A DNA stretch of 64,000 nucleotides from Tetraselmis striata (lineage: Eukaryota; Chlorophyta; Chlorodendrophyceae; Chlorodendrales; Chlorodendraceae): assembly GCA_006384855.1 (NCBI GenBank), contig VCJN01003112.1, forward strand, positions 1 through 64,000, in the 5' to 3' direction. Of this stretch, positions 10,340 through 21,105 are shown piece by piece. Each line of letters begins with the position of its first letter. The first letter of the stretch is position 1. A program made the position numbers and the translations under genes. Under the pieces are notes generated by a model. The model worked only from the letters and a program-made list of their open reading frames with translations, was not told the DNA's origin and did not search any database.

Positions 10340-13261
10340 CTATTTCTTTGCCGCACGGAATGTGTTAAAGGTGTGCTCTGGGAACTTGCGCTTCAGGCTA
10401 GCCTGTGTCTGCTCATGCTTCTCTCGCTTTACCTTAGGCACATGCCCAGTGCCTAGGACAGGTTTGCCTACATGTCTTGGCCGCACCCTGCGGGATGGCT
10501 TGCTGTGCATCTTAAGCAGCATGTGCAGTATAGACAACACCACCTCAGACACCTTCCCTTTCCTAGCTGATCGTTTTCTGGCAAAAAACTTAGTCATCTG
10601 ATGCATGGCCTCAGCCCCCTGGCTGCACCATTTCATCAGCCCTCCCCACTGCCTAACCAGGTCGCCCATGTGACATGCCATCAAGTGCATGTAGACAGTT
10701 ACATTCTCATCAGTGGCTGTCTCTAGAAAGGCTGCCATGAAGGTAGCTCCCAGCTGCTCCAACTCCTTGGCGTGCGCCTCTATGGCAGCAGGGTCGCTGT
10801 CATCACAGCCCCTGGTGACTGCATCGTTGAACAAAAAGAAAGCCTCCCACACAGCAAGGGCCTCAAGGTATAACTCCTCATTCTTCTGACCATGCTTGTG
10901 ATGAGGGATGGCCTTCTGCAGGAGGGTGTCGTAGTTGTCCAGCAGGGTTCGGCATGTCGCTCCAGGCAAGCTCTCAGCAGCGACGTTCAACTTCTTCACT
11001 CCCTTCTCCGTCTGGAGGTAGATGTCCTCGCTGATGATGAGCTTCAGGTGATCGTAGCAATACTGCCCAACCACCTGCAGCTGCTCCTTGTCGCAGTTCT
11101 CGGACACCGTGTGCAGGAAGATTTGCGGCACAACCCTGAGCAGGTTGTGCAGGATGTCGGCGATGTAGAACAGCACGCTGGGCAGGGTGACATAGGGAGG
11201 GCGCCCTCGACACTGTCCCCAGTGCTCCTGTTGCAACTTGCGTCGCTTGTCGTTGCTCATGCCGGTGGTGGAAGACGCAGCATCAGTGGACTTCATTCTG
11301 TCCGGGCAGTCTACATCGTGCATACACATTTATGTATATTATTCGCATGCCCGTGCTGCCACAAGAGAATATGAGGCATAATATGATGGGGGCTCACCTG
11401 GAGAAGGGCAGTCGTAGTCGTAGTCTAAGATGGCATGGGCCAGCTCCTTCATCTCCGCGATCTCTCTCATTGGCAGTCCTCCAGCAGCATCCCACCCTGC
11501 CTTGGTGCGGTGCAGCACGCCCTTCTTTACCTTGCAGTAAATGCAAGGGAATAAGGAGGAGCAACCACAGAGGCCCATCCAGCTACTGAGCAACTTCAGG
11601 TCCCCTCCCATGCAGCCTTGCACAGGGTGGTTCGCGCCGTCCACCATGAGACCGCTGCGCTGCAGCTCCTGCATCACCACAGGAATGCTAGGGCAGCTTC
11701 CGCTTGATGTCGTCGTAGCAGTCGTCCCGCAGGAAGAAAGCGCAAGGCAGGTTGTTTTGCAGTGAGTTGACCTGGAAGCCCTCTTTCCCTCTCACACCAA
11801 CCACCGATGTGTCGTCATAGACAATCTGCGCAGCCATAACATCACCATCCCTTTTAATGACATGTAGTGTAGACACGATGACAATAAATGACATCAAACT
11901 ATGATTGCAGCATACCTTCAGCACCACAATTGTGCCATTTGTCCTTGTGGCATTGAAGATTCCTGTGGCATCAGCAACTATCTGGATGCGGAGAGACTCC
12001 CCGGGTTTGATGAGCCCCTCCTTCAGCAGTAGCCTGGCACGGTGCTGAAGCACCAGCTTGAGATCCAGTATGCTTGATATCATGTCCTCCGTAGTGCTGA
12101 GCCCCACAGCAGCCAGCTCCTCCCCTTGCCCTTTCAGCATGTCCTCCACTGATGGCCACTTGATCATCAAGTTGCCATATGGCAGCACCATTTGCACCAG
12201 CTTCTCCATGTCCGCGTCCCACTTGGAGCTGCTGAGGTTGATGAGACGCTGAAAGGCATCTTGAGATAGCTTCAGGTCAGTGTAGACCTGCACAGCGTTG
12301 TGCTCCCACAGCTTTCTAATGGCCAGCAGGGTACGCCTCTCTGCTGTTTTCAAGTGATGCTTAAACTGCTTAGACTCCAATATGGAGGCCAACAACTCGG
12401 GGTAGTTGGCTAGGAGGGCGCCTAGGATAAGCGGGGGGTGTGCGCTGCTCGCACATCCGCTGGCTGGCCCACCAGGTCCGCCTCCTCCACGATGCCCGCC
12501 TCCTCCCCGTCAGCTCCATTCGCGTCGACATCGCCCCGCTGCTGCTGCTGCTGCTCCGCTCCACCGTCACCGCCGGAAGGGGCTCCGAACTGTGCGCCGG
12601 GCCCGCCCTCCGCATACACAGACTGCCAGCTGTCGTCGTCTCCGACTGCGTGGGTGAGCCACGCCTCCAGCTGCTCGGCCTTGCGGCCGATGACCTTGCG
12701 CACCGTCGCTCGGGTCGTCGCCTCCCGCAGCTTGTAGGACAGGCCTGCCGGCCGCTCCCTCCCCGGCTTCTGGCTCCCGACCTCCTCGCCACTGCCGCTG
12801 CCCTCACTGCCAGCTGATTCGGCCTCGCTGCCATTTGACTCAAACATGAGCTGTATCTTGGCTTTTAAGCGCGCTGCCTTCTTGTCGCGCTTCCGGCGCA
12901 GGATGTCCGCCTCCACTCGCGCCCTCTCCGCCGCCGCAAGTTGGGACCGCAGCTCCTTCTCCACTTCTTCCTGCCTGTCGACAACCTCCCTCCAGCAACG
13001 CTCCGCCTCCTCCGAGGCCGTCGCTCTCTTCAGCAGGTACTTGACCTCCGACTCGAGGTTTTGCAGCTGGGTCGACACACGAGTCGTCGCCGCTGATGCC
13101 TGCGAAGACGGCCCGGCCGGCATGCCGCTGCCGCTAGCACCCGCCCCGCCTCCTCCATCACCACCGGCATCGCCCCTAGTAGGCGCCGCGGCTTTCTTAG
13201 ACTGCCGTTTCTTTGACTTGTAGCCCATGGTACCCGGACGGGGGACGGCGGAAGGGGGCAA
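10340..13261 (-). pseudogene. Transposase-like protein, multi-exon, two frameshifts
   Basis: Read on the minus strand, the gene starts at 13261 or, more plausibly, at the ATG at 13228 (lysine-rich start 'MGYKSKKRQSKK'). It continues with a Gly/Ser linker, a coiled coil rich in Glu/Arg/Lys, an acidic region, and then a catalytic-type region with 'VADATGIFNATRTNGTI'. Next come 'GGDLKLLSSW' with a CIYC and nearby H, a zinc-like knuckle, and finally a region with 'CSQGAEAMHQMTKFFARK'. Two introns fit in phase: 11826-11915 (GT...CAG, 90 bp) and 11311-11397 (GTGAGC...TAG, phase 1). The frame slips twice, at a six-base G run (plus strand) at 12433-12438 and near 11690. The order D-rich core, GGD...CxxC, QG.E resembles uncharacterised transposase-like proteins I recall from cnidarians and sponges; the superfamily is unverified. 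A proline-rich frame at about 13662-13510 may be an upstream exon. Confidence 0.6.
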
Positions 13262-13269
13262 AAGACGTT

Positions 13270-14384
13270 GCTCTTGTAAGCACAGGTGCTATACAAGCTG
13301 CTGTGACATGCCGTGGAGTGGCAGATGTTGCATCCCGATTGTACGCGGCCGCCAGGTCGCCCCCACCGCCTGCGCACCAGCCGCCTCCCGACACCGCTAC
13401 CCCCAAAGGGCTTGGCAGAGGTACCTACAAGGTCTCTAGACATAGGTCGAGCACTACGGTGACTGCTAGTACGGCCAGAGGTAATGGAGGGCGCGTACGC
13501 GTACGCGCACGTTAAAATGTCCGATTTTCGGGGCCGGAACTGCGCTGTGGTCGCGGTGGGGGCTTGGGCTGCGGCCGGTGGAGCCGACTCCGGGTGCGGG
13601 CGGGCTGGATCGACGCTTGTCGACGGCTGATTGATTTCCGGTGGCGAGTCGTCGCCGTCCATCTCCGTGTCTTGAGGGGCTGCTGCGGCCGGGGGTGGGC
13701 CACTTGTAGCTGGCTAGTTGGTGGTGGCGGGAGCTCCCGGGGGAGTTGGCCGTGGTGCATCGCCCACTGGTCGGCTGTAGTCGGCGCCGGTTGGTGAATA
13801 GTTGCCATCCTCTCCCGCCCATGTAGGTGCATGGTACTGGCTGCGACGAGTTTTGCGTCAGATCCCGTGTTAGTGGCGAGTCCAGCTCTGCTCACCCCTG
13901 CCGGAGCGGCGGCATCCGGCATAGGGGCGCGTCGGGTCACCGCCCGGACGTCGTGAGTTGATGGGTATGCCCCGAGCTTGGGCCGAGGGTACGGATCGGG
14001 TTCAGAAACATACGGCTGCGGCGCAGGTCGACCCCCATCGCACGGTTGCGGGCCGCCAGGCCGCTGCATAGCATGGCGACTTGTGAGGCACAATCGGTAC
14101 CAGGGACAGTCTAGTAACCGGCGCGTACTTGAAATACGGCGTGGTTTCTTGTGTCATGTAGCCGCGTTGGCGTACTAGTTAATTTGAATTCCAAAATCCC
14201 ATTAATAACTATTGTACAAATCCACCGCTGATAAAAGCTGCAGTACGAGCATAAAAGATAAACATATCCGGCCGTAGTAGCAGCAATAAAGAATTAAACC
14301 CCCTCGCGCCAACTCGCATTACTCGAACGGGCCGACGCCCAAACGGGTAGGGCGCAGCTTTCGCGGTCAGTGCCGGGTACTCGT
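13270..14384. other. GC-rich, Pro-rich frames; no confident gene
   Basis: Several minus-strand frames are open and rich in proline, alanine and threonine, but they overlap each other and share no family signal. One beginning at 13662 could encode an N-terminal extension of the transposase-like gene; no clear splice junction connects them. Confidence 0.3.
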
Positions 14385-14612
14385 ATTTTGATGGCAGTGT
14401 TCTTTTAGACGGTGATCCAACAGTGTTGGGAATTCTGTCACTAGCCTTCAATTAGTCTTGCATATTGCTTCGGCAATTTGCTTGTTGAATATGACCGAGC
14501 GTCGCCTACCCAGGGCCTTCCGAAACTGGATCGCTGCCTAAATGGCCGTTGTAGAGACACTGCAACAGTTTCACTGGTGCCAGTCCTGTCCCGGGGGCGA
14601 AAAAAACAAAAA
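14385..14612 (-). mobile_element. Repeat family B, truncated poly-A retroelement end
   Basis: Read on the minus strand from the right, this copy carries a conserved core ending in CCCGGGGGCG followed by an A-rich tail. Wait-free comparison with 46455-46705 and 20935-21130 shows the same order of blocks in the opposite direction. Here the A-rich tail appears at about 14600-14616 on the plus strand, so the element reads left to right as drawn and its coding direction corresponds to the plus strand of this copy. A short frame, 'RRLPRAFRNWIAA', is shared with the 46.5-kb copy, which suggests a 5'-truncated LINE 3' end. Confidence 0.55.
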
Positions 14613-14739
14613 AAGATTTAACGCTCTCGTACTCGTAAACATGTACGTGTACAAAGTTATATATACCTCTAGCGACATACCTATAGTCGCTGCTACATAC
14701 GGGTACCGCGTTGTCACCGATATTTGGCACCGCTCGGGA

Positions 14740-15440
14740 TTCGGCGACTTGACCCTTGAGACGAGTGGGCTGCGCCCAATGGACCGCTTGCGTCCGTCAG
14801 ATTTGACGCTGGCGGGGTGGGGTGGGGGGGGGGGGGGCGTGCGATTACATGATCGTTTTCGCGTGCGTGTCCTCCACGATCCCCACTTGGGGCAACGACC
14901 CCCGCTGGTGCACCCCGGGGATCACGGCGACCGAGGCGGTGGCACAAGCTGGCGGCGGACCGGGAGTCTTCCGGCCCAGTGCAGGTTGTTCACTGGTACT
15001 ATCCTTTTGTGGTTGAGGACCGCGGCCGACTCGGGAAATCCGCTTTAACGGCGGTCTACATCTTCGCGGTGTTAATTGCTATGCGCAACTTCCCTGGCGG
15101 TCCTTCCGCCCCGATTTCATGCTTCCTTTGTGGTCGGTCCGTCCAGGCTCTTCGGAAATTTGTTGCCAGCCAGCCCGCTAATTCTGCCATCACCTGTCAC
15201 GCACGCGGCGGGGAGTGCTGCAGGAAGTCTCTGCTTGCGTGCATGGTACCTTGGGCGTCATTCTCTCTGCCGGAGTGCATACGACCAAGTCTGATGCGTC
15301 TGCCCGTGATCCTTCCGCATCCTCTTTTGGTGATGCTTCCACCGCGGAATTGCCGTTGTGGACGTTTCCTATTTCTTTTCGGCTGGTTTCCTGATCGCCT
15401 TTTGCAGCTAGCTCATGTAACTATATATATATATATGTAT
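14740..15440 (+). mobile_element. Retroelement coding fragment and 3' end (family C, longest copy)
   Basis: Protein-like frames are seen at 14850-14950 ('TWGNDPRWCTPGITATEAV') and 14982-15110 ('PFVVEDRGRLGKSALTAVY'), then a further open stretch to about 15440. The segment from 15140 on recurs at 37545-37830 and 46820-46990. All three end in GATCGCCTTTTGCAGCT, here followed by an ATGTAA and a TA/TG microsatellite tail. Common 3' ends with variable 5' truncation are the mark of target-primed retrotransposition. 'PFVVEDxGRLG' recalls a segment seen after reverse transcriptase in algal retroelements (memory only). The frames are broken, so this is a dead copy. Confidence 0.5.
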
Positions 15441-15728
15441 GTATGTATGCATATATATAGACCGAGGTACCATTTCTACTCGGGACTGATGTTATGATGT
15501 AAAGTACGTGATTACACGTGGTAGCCATCGATTTTCGAGGACTTGATGAAGGACTACGAACGTCGCGTCTTCGACGGGACGGTCGCTAGCAGCGCGAAAG
15601 CTACCGCTACTGCTCGGGTGGCGGTAGCGGCTGCCGGTACTCTACAATCTGCCGGGCGTTAATCCTATAGGATGTCAATTTTTGGAGCTCCGATACAAGC
15701 CTTTCCTCCTCTTGCATAATCAGCATTG

Positions 15729-15730
<2 letters not shown>

Positions 15731-15771
<41 letters not shown>

Positions 15772-15775
15772 TATG
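15731..15775. repeat. (TA)n microsatellite
   Basis: An uninterrupted TA dinucleotide tract of about 34 bases is followed by a slightly degenerate continuation. It lies between the family C retroelement end and the composite element. Confidence 0.95.
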
Positions 15776-15859
15776 ACATTGCCGTGTCTCGCGCTCACGT
15801 CTGTCGACGAATGCCGCATGGTCGCTAATTTGTTTACTACTAGTACTAGTAGTTGGGGT

Positions 15860-17640
15860 TTTCTCTTCCCTTGCTTGTCTCAGAGCAAGCGATGTACGGC
15901 ACCAATACGGTGCTAATCTGTCCACGTGACGTGCCCGTACCGCCCGAGGAGTTGCATCGACCCAACATCCCCTCAACAATTTCATCGTCCGGCGGAAGTT
16001 GCCGTACGCCCGTTTGGCACCACCCCGCGCGCGGTTACCGACGTAGCCATCCCGGTTAGCGCCGCTCCCGCATGCTGCTTCCGTGTGCTTAAAAGCATCA
16101 GGGGGCTTATCTATCTAGCTTGTCGGCGCGATTAGGCCGCCGCTGCACACAGTGCCCCGGCATCTTACGCAGCCATGGCACGCAGCTCGTGGGCGCCATC
16201 GGACCGCCACTGCACATTGTGCCCCGGCAGCTTCCGCGGCCCATGCACGCAATTGGTCATCGGCGCCAACGGGCCGCCGTTGCACATTGTGCCCCGGGTG
16301 CTTCCGCGACCCGGGCTCGCAGTTGGTTGGCGCCACCGGGCCGCGCCACTGCGCAATGTGCCCCAGCCCGGGCCCGCTGCTCGTTGGCGCTTTCGCAGCC
16401 CGGGCACGCAGCCGGTGTGCGCCGTCACGCATCCGCTGCATCATGCCATCGCTGCACCCTGTGCCACGGCAGATTTCGCATTCCGGGCATGCAAGCGGTC
16501 TGCGTCACCATGATGTCACTACATCCAGTGCCCCGGTTGCTTCCGCGGCACGGGCATGCAGCTGGTCGGCGCCAACGGGCCGCCGCTACACATTATGGCC
16601 CGGTTGCTTCCACGACCCGGGCACGTAGCTGGTCGGTACCACCGGCTCGCCGATGCACATTGTGGCCCGGTTGCATTCGCGACCCGGGCACGCAAGTGGT
16701 CGGCGCCATCACGCCGCCACTGCACCTTGTGCCCCGCCAGTTTTCGCAGTCCGGGCACGCAGCTAGTTGGCGCCATCGGGCCGCCACTGCACCAATGCTC
16801 CGGTCGCTTTCGCGGCTTGGGGATGCGGCAGGTCGTCGCCAACAGGCCGCCGCTGCACATTGTGCCCCGGTTGCTTCCGCGGCCCGGTCACGCAGGTGGT
16901 CGGCGCCAACGGGCCGCCACTGCACAGTGTGCTTCGGTTGCTTTCGCAGCCTCGGGCCCTCCGTTGATGGGTGCCATCATGCCTTGGATGCACGCTGGGT
17001 TGCCGGGCTTCCCCTGGCGTGGCTCCCCCATGCGCGGAGCTGGCTACATACTGCATCATCCGCTTCCCCCCGCCCGCCCATAGCACGCCTCGCCCTACGA
17101 CGATAGCCAGAGCGGTCGCGGCTCTCCCGTCCGGCCTCCGCCATGCGGCCGGCGCCCAAGATTGTCCGGCAATGTGCATCATGCGAGCCTTCCCTCGAAA
17201 GGTGTATTGCTATAGTAATCATGGTTTTCTCTTCCCTTGTCTACTTAGCAAGCACGCGGTACGGCACCAATGCGGGACTAGTTCTCTGTCCATGTTGCGT
17301 GCCCGTACCGCCAGAGGAGCTGCATCGATCCAGCAGTCCCTCCGCAAGTTCATCGTCCGGCGGAAGTTGGCGACCGTACGCCCGTATGCCAGCACCCAGC
17401 GGGCGGTTACCGCCGACGCAACCATCCCGGGTAGCGTTGCTCCTGCATGCTGCTTCGTCGTGTGCTTAAAAGCACCAGGGGGCGTGCGTGTCTGTCCCCA
17501 TCCACCTTTGCCGCGGCGCACTCACCATGAGGTCGCGCCGCAACAGCCACACCCACCCTCCCTTCACTTCGGGCCTGCCTCTGAGGCTTTACTCTGCCCC
17601 CTCCCAAAGGTTTGTAATGATGCCAAAGCAACGTTTCGGC
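15860..17640 (+). mobile_element. Composite element 1: direct repeats around a 67-bp minisatellite
   Basis: A block at about 15865-16115 recurs at about 17220-17490. Both copies contain, in order, TCTCTTCCCTTG, TACGGCACCAAT, GTGCCCGTACCG, CATCGTCCGGCGGAAGTTG, CGGTTACCG, CATCCCGG and GTGCTTAAAAGCA. Between them lies a tandem array (listed separately). The right copy continues into about 150 bases that are shared with the right flank of the second element (62300-62440). The layout is like a non-autonomous LTR element with a minisatellite inside, but I see no primer-binding site or polypurine tract, and the repeat ends are not clearly TG...CA. Confidence 0.65.
16130..16980. repeat. 67-bp tandem array 1, about 13 units
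   Basis: Units of 66-70 bases repeat with a core of GGGCCGCCACTGCAC, then TGTGCCCCGG, CTTCCGCGGCCCGGGCACGC and GTCGGCGCCA. Copies differ by scattered substitutions and one- to three-base indels, so long open frames appear on several strands. These are artefacts of GC-rich repetition, not genes. Confidence 0.9.
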
Positions 17641-17800
17641 AATCTGCCTTCGTCCCCTCCCACTTAGTATGCCTGAAATACCTGTACCTGGTACTTGTAC
17701 TGATATCGACCACAAAAAGCTCGCTCGTCTGACGAGATCCGATACCAGCAGCAACACAACGATCAACCTTAACTTGTAACCTCAACCCTCGAGAGCTAAC

Positions 17801-18277
17801 GTGCAGTACCGCACCTATATCGCCTTCGCCATGTCTCTCCACAAGGGCAAGAGGAAGCTCAGCGCCGGGTCGCAACTCCTAAGCTCGCTGGCGCGGATGC
17901 TGCCAAGGTTCAGGCGGCACCCTCGTGACGATTCGCACCTGTCAACGACTTCGGGAGCGGTAGAGTTCCATAGTTTGGAAGCGCCTCACTCGCGCTCCGA
18001 CGACGGTGGCGAGTCGCTCACTCGTTTCCACCATTTCCTGGACCACAACAGCAGCATCGATGGAGTTAATACTACCGCATCAACCCAAACCACACATGGT
18101 ATGTCTCTCCAGGACTACGCACGGGCGAAGAGCGAACTGGTCGCCGAGTGCAACGCCGCCATTCTAAGTGGAGCAGCTGGAAACGAACACGTTGTGTGGA
18201 TGAAATTCACCAAGAGGCTGCGCACCCTCACTCCTATCTCAATGCAGAGCTCGAACGACCTGACGCCATACATGTAA
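17801..18277 (+). CDS. Hypothetical protein, single ORF
   Basis: An open frame of 158 codons; an internal ATG at 17831 ('MSLHKGKRKLSAG') is an equally good start. The composition is mixed and polar, with a basic N-terminal third, a Ser/His-rich middle and a helix-like C-terminal third ('LQDYARAKSELVAECNAAI'). No family is recognised. It begins about 150 bases beyond the right edge of composite element 1, so it may belong to a larger version of that element (a capsid-like ORF would be one guess), but no homologous ORF follows the second element. It may equally be chance. Confidence 0.3.
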   Translation: MQYRTYIAFAMSLHKGKRKLSAGSQLLSSLARMLPRFRRHPRDDSHLSTTSGAVEFHSLEAPHSRSDDGGESLTRFHHFLDHNSSIDGVNTTASTQTTHGMSLQDYARAKSELVAECNAAILSGAAGNEHVVWMKFTKRLRTLTPISMQSSNDLTPYM

Positions 18278-18279
18278 TT

Positions 18280-18986
18280 CCCCGAAATAGTCCTTCGGGG
18301 TCTCGCTGGGTCATCATGCAGTCGACGACGTTGTGCCTGGAACCTCGTCGACAGCCTGGTGTTTTACCTTCATGCTCGTCGTGGGTGTCTCAAATTTGCC
18401 GAGTACAGTACTCGCGAAAGTTGCACCGGTTTCGCCAGCTGACCATCAGGGTTCAGCAGTCACGGTTTGAAGCAACGTGTCGCCCGCCATATGGACCTCA
18501 CCGGCATCACCTTGTCTTATCCCTGCGAGTACTAAAACTGAGGCTATGGCGATGTGTATATGTAGAGTTTACGCGGACACCGAGCCAGGTGTTGTCGCTC
18601 CTTATAAAGCATGCATATTTTTTATTTTAGTGTTCTCAATGAGTATATATTCATTGATGCGAACTGCAGATATCCAGTAAAATACACTGGCAGTAGAAGT
18701 ATTTGTAAGCGATTCTGAGATGACAAGGACTTGTATCAACACCAGCTCCAAACCCAGACCAGCTTCACGCACCACTGACTCCTGCTGGCCAGCTCTTGCG
18801 CTCTTAAGTGCGGCTGTACAACGCACCATCATCCAAAGGGTATACTGTCTCTTGACAGCAACATCTGTAAAAAGACCTGACAAAGCACAACCACCGCAGC
18901 TTATTGGATCATCAAATAATTGTCACTCGTGTGTGCCAGTCCGTCACTATGCGCGCCTCTGTGCTGGGATGTATGGTGTAGAGGGT
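18280..18986. other. No gene recognised
   Basis: Mixed-composition sequence with short frames only and no shared repeat. Confidence 0.35.
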
Positions 18987-20281
18987 TTAATCGCTGCTGC
19001 GCTTTCGCGGGTTGTGCGTTCCTTGGTGTGCATTTGGTGCTAGCGAGTACATGGGAAAGCGATCGGCTACCTGTGCCATGCTTGCCATCGCCCTCTGCGA
19101 AGTCAGGAATGCAAACTTGCCTCGTCCTGTGACTCCGCCCGCCTGCGGTTCAGCAGACCTATCCCACTGTGGTATGCAGAGTGCCCTGCAATAGGCGGTT
19201 GTCTTCCTGTAGTTCTCCGCCTGGGCAGTGATGAGGGGAGACCGCTCACTGCATGCCCAACCTCCGGCAACAGCTGCCTTGACGTTCCAGTCCCGCAGCC
19301 CTTGAAGATGTCTGTTAGACACCCCCGCTGACCCAGCCACCGCCGCTACTGGTTTTGTTTCATTCAGGCAGTACATGCAGGCATTGGCATGTTCCTCCCA
19401 CTGGTAGGCGGTCCCATGCATCAGTGACTGGGAGGCTGCCCGGCAGGATATATCCGGGACAGATCTCTTACAGTCAGGAGAGATGATTAACTACAGGATT
19501 GGCCAAGCTGCACCAGGAACCCCACCCCACCGCCAAGTTGCCGCACATTGGGATTGGGCGTGGTCCTGGTAATAGCCTGCCCTGCGGAGCCTTGAGAGCT
19601 GGTCGAGAGGTGCGGCCGCCGTGGGTGGCAGGGATTTGAGCCGCGGCCTCTGTCATGCCGCAGGAGCAGGCGTCTTCCACTCAGCGGAGCGCAGCGTCCG
19701 CCGGTATGTTCTGGCGCCTGTCACCGGGGTGTTTCCTAGCGGGGCACACAACCGCACGTCAGATCACCTCCGCGACAACTACAGGCTCCACAGTCGAGGA
19801 GTCAAGGGAGTGCCAACTTACAGGGGCGACGCATTCAAGGCGGATGGGGGGCGGGGGGGGGGGGGGGGGGGGCACCTCGCAGTCAGCGAGCGTGCGCTGA
19901 GTGACCTGGAAGACGCTGTGCACTTTCGTGCGCTCCGGCGGATTCACCATCCCCAGGAACTAGGGACACGCACACAGCTTGCCTCAGAACTACCCTGTGG
20001 GTTCATTGGTGCTGTATGTGGGCTCAGTCTGACATCGGAAGCGAAAGATGGCGGGGATGGGGGGAGACAGGCGCTAGTAGGACCCTCGCGCGCAGGCACC
20101 CAGGCAAGCCTTGAGCTGACGCATCGCGAACCTGCTTCCAGGTGTTTTTCAGTCAGTCTTTGTGCTCCTCCGGAGAGGCTTCCACAAACTCCTTGACGTG
20201 CGTCTTGAAGCTCTGCCAGCTGGAGGACTCCGCCGCCTGGGGATTCTCGGCTGCGGCCGGGGAGGGGTCGCGCTCTGACAT
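18987..20281 (-). pseudogene. Decayed minus-strand gene, N-terminal exon with in-frame TGA
   Basis: An ATG at 20281 opens a protein-like exon down to 20132, where a GTTCGC donor follows CAG. It reads 'WQSFKTHVKEFVEASPEEH' and then an in-frame TGA at 20153-20155, after which the reading resumes 'LKNTWKQ'. A second protein-like block at about 19480-19320 contains 'DCKRSVPDISCRAASQSL' and later 'HANACMYCLNET', with several cysteines. Between them lies a G run (19853-19872, a C run in sense), as in introns elsewhere in this window. The blocks may be exons of one small Cys-containing protein. I do not recognise it. The TGA means a broken copy, a sequencing error or, least likely, recoding. Confidence 0.35.
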
Positions 20282-20299
20282 GGCTACCTACCGGCGGCT

Positions 20300-20934
20300 G
20301 GTGAGCGGCGGTGGGTATTGCTGTGGGTGTAGATTGTAGGTGTACCGGTATGGGCTACAAGATACTGGCTGAGCCGGCAAGGCGTGCTGTGCTGTACCCG
20401 TAAGGATTGCACGTCAAGGGGGACAGCCAGTGTAGATGGGTTTGGCTACATGGGACGAGCCAGTCGCCTCACGACGACACCACATACTCGACGCAGCGCA
20501 CCGTGTAGCGGCTCTGTGGCCGCTGCAAAAGCTGCTGCGCTTAGAACACGGCTACTCCCCGTGGTAGTTCCGTGGTTCTGTGTTACCCGTGACTTAACCC
20601 CCGCGGAATCAGTTCTGCCGTCATTATAGACGAAACTGGGGCCAAGATCAGCCTTAACTAATTCAAGAGTCGAGACACGGAAACAGCACGCAACTGCTGC
20701 TGAATTTATCCGTTTCGTTATTCGCTGCTCCGCGGGTCACTGTACGGCGCGCTGCCAATTTATCGAGATACGATGTCAGGCGTCATCAGCCGTATCCGAG
20801 TGGATATATATAATACTCGAAATCCATACGACATAGGCTCCCTCACCTGCGCCGGCGAGCGAGGATACCGCGCACATTTAAAATGTGCAATTTCTGTCAA
20901 CTATTTTGTTCCGCCTGCTGAGTCGTATTCCGAA
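20300..20934. other. No gene recognised
   Basis: No coding signal beyond short overlapping frames. Confidence 0.35.
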
Positions 20935-21105
20935 GTCTTAGTCTTTTTCTTCGCCCCCGGGAAAGGACTGGCAATAGTGAAACCCTTGCAGCGTCTTTAC
21001 GGCGGCCGCTTAGGCAGCGATCCAGTTACGCGACGCTCCGTTAGTCATCAAGCAAATCGCTAAAGCATTCTCCAAGACAGCCTAAAGGTCAGTGATGGAA
21101 TTTGC
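20935..21105 (+). mobile_element. Repeat family B, copy
   Basis: Contains the family B blocks TTCGCCCCCGGG, then AGTGAAACCCTTGCAGCGTC, GGCAGCGATCCAG and GACGCTCCG. It is oriented like the 46.5-kb copy and opposite to the 14.4-kb copy. It abuts the degenerate LINE. Confidence 0.7.

Noticed and set aside
16120-17106. Long open frames (up to 328 codons) across 67-bp array 1
   Set aside because: The same sequence is open on several frames and both strands because GC-rich units lack stops. Unit length is not a multiple of three, and no start, splice or family signal exists.
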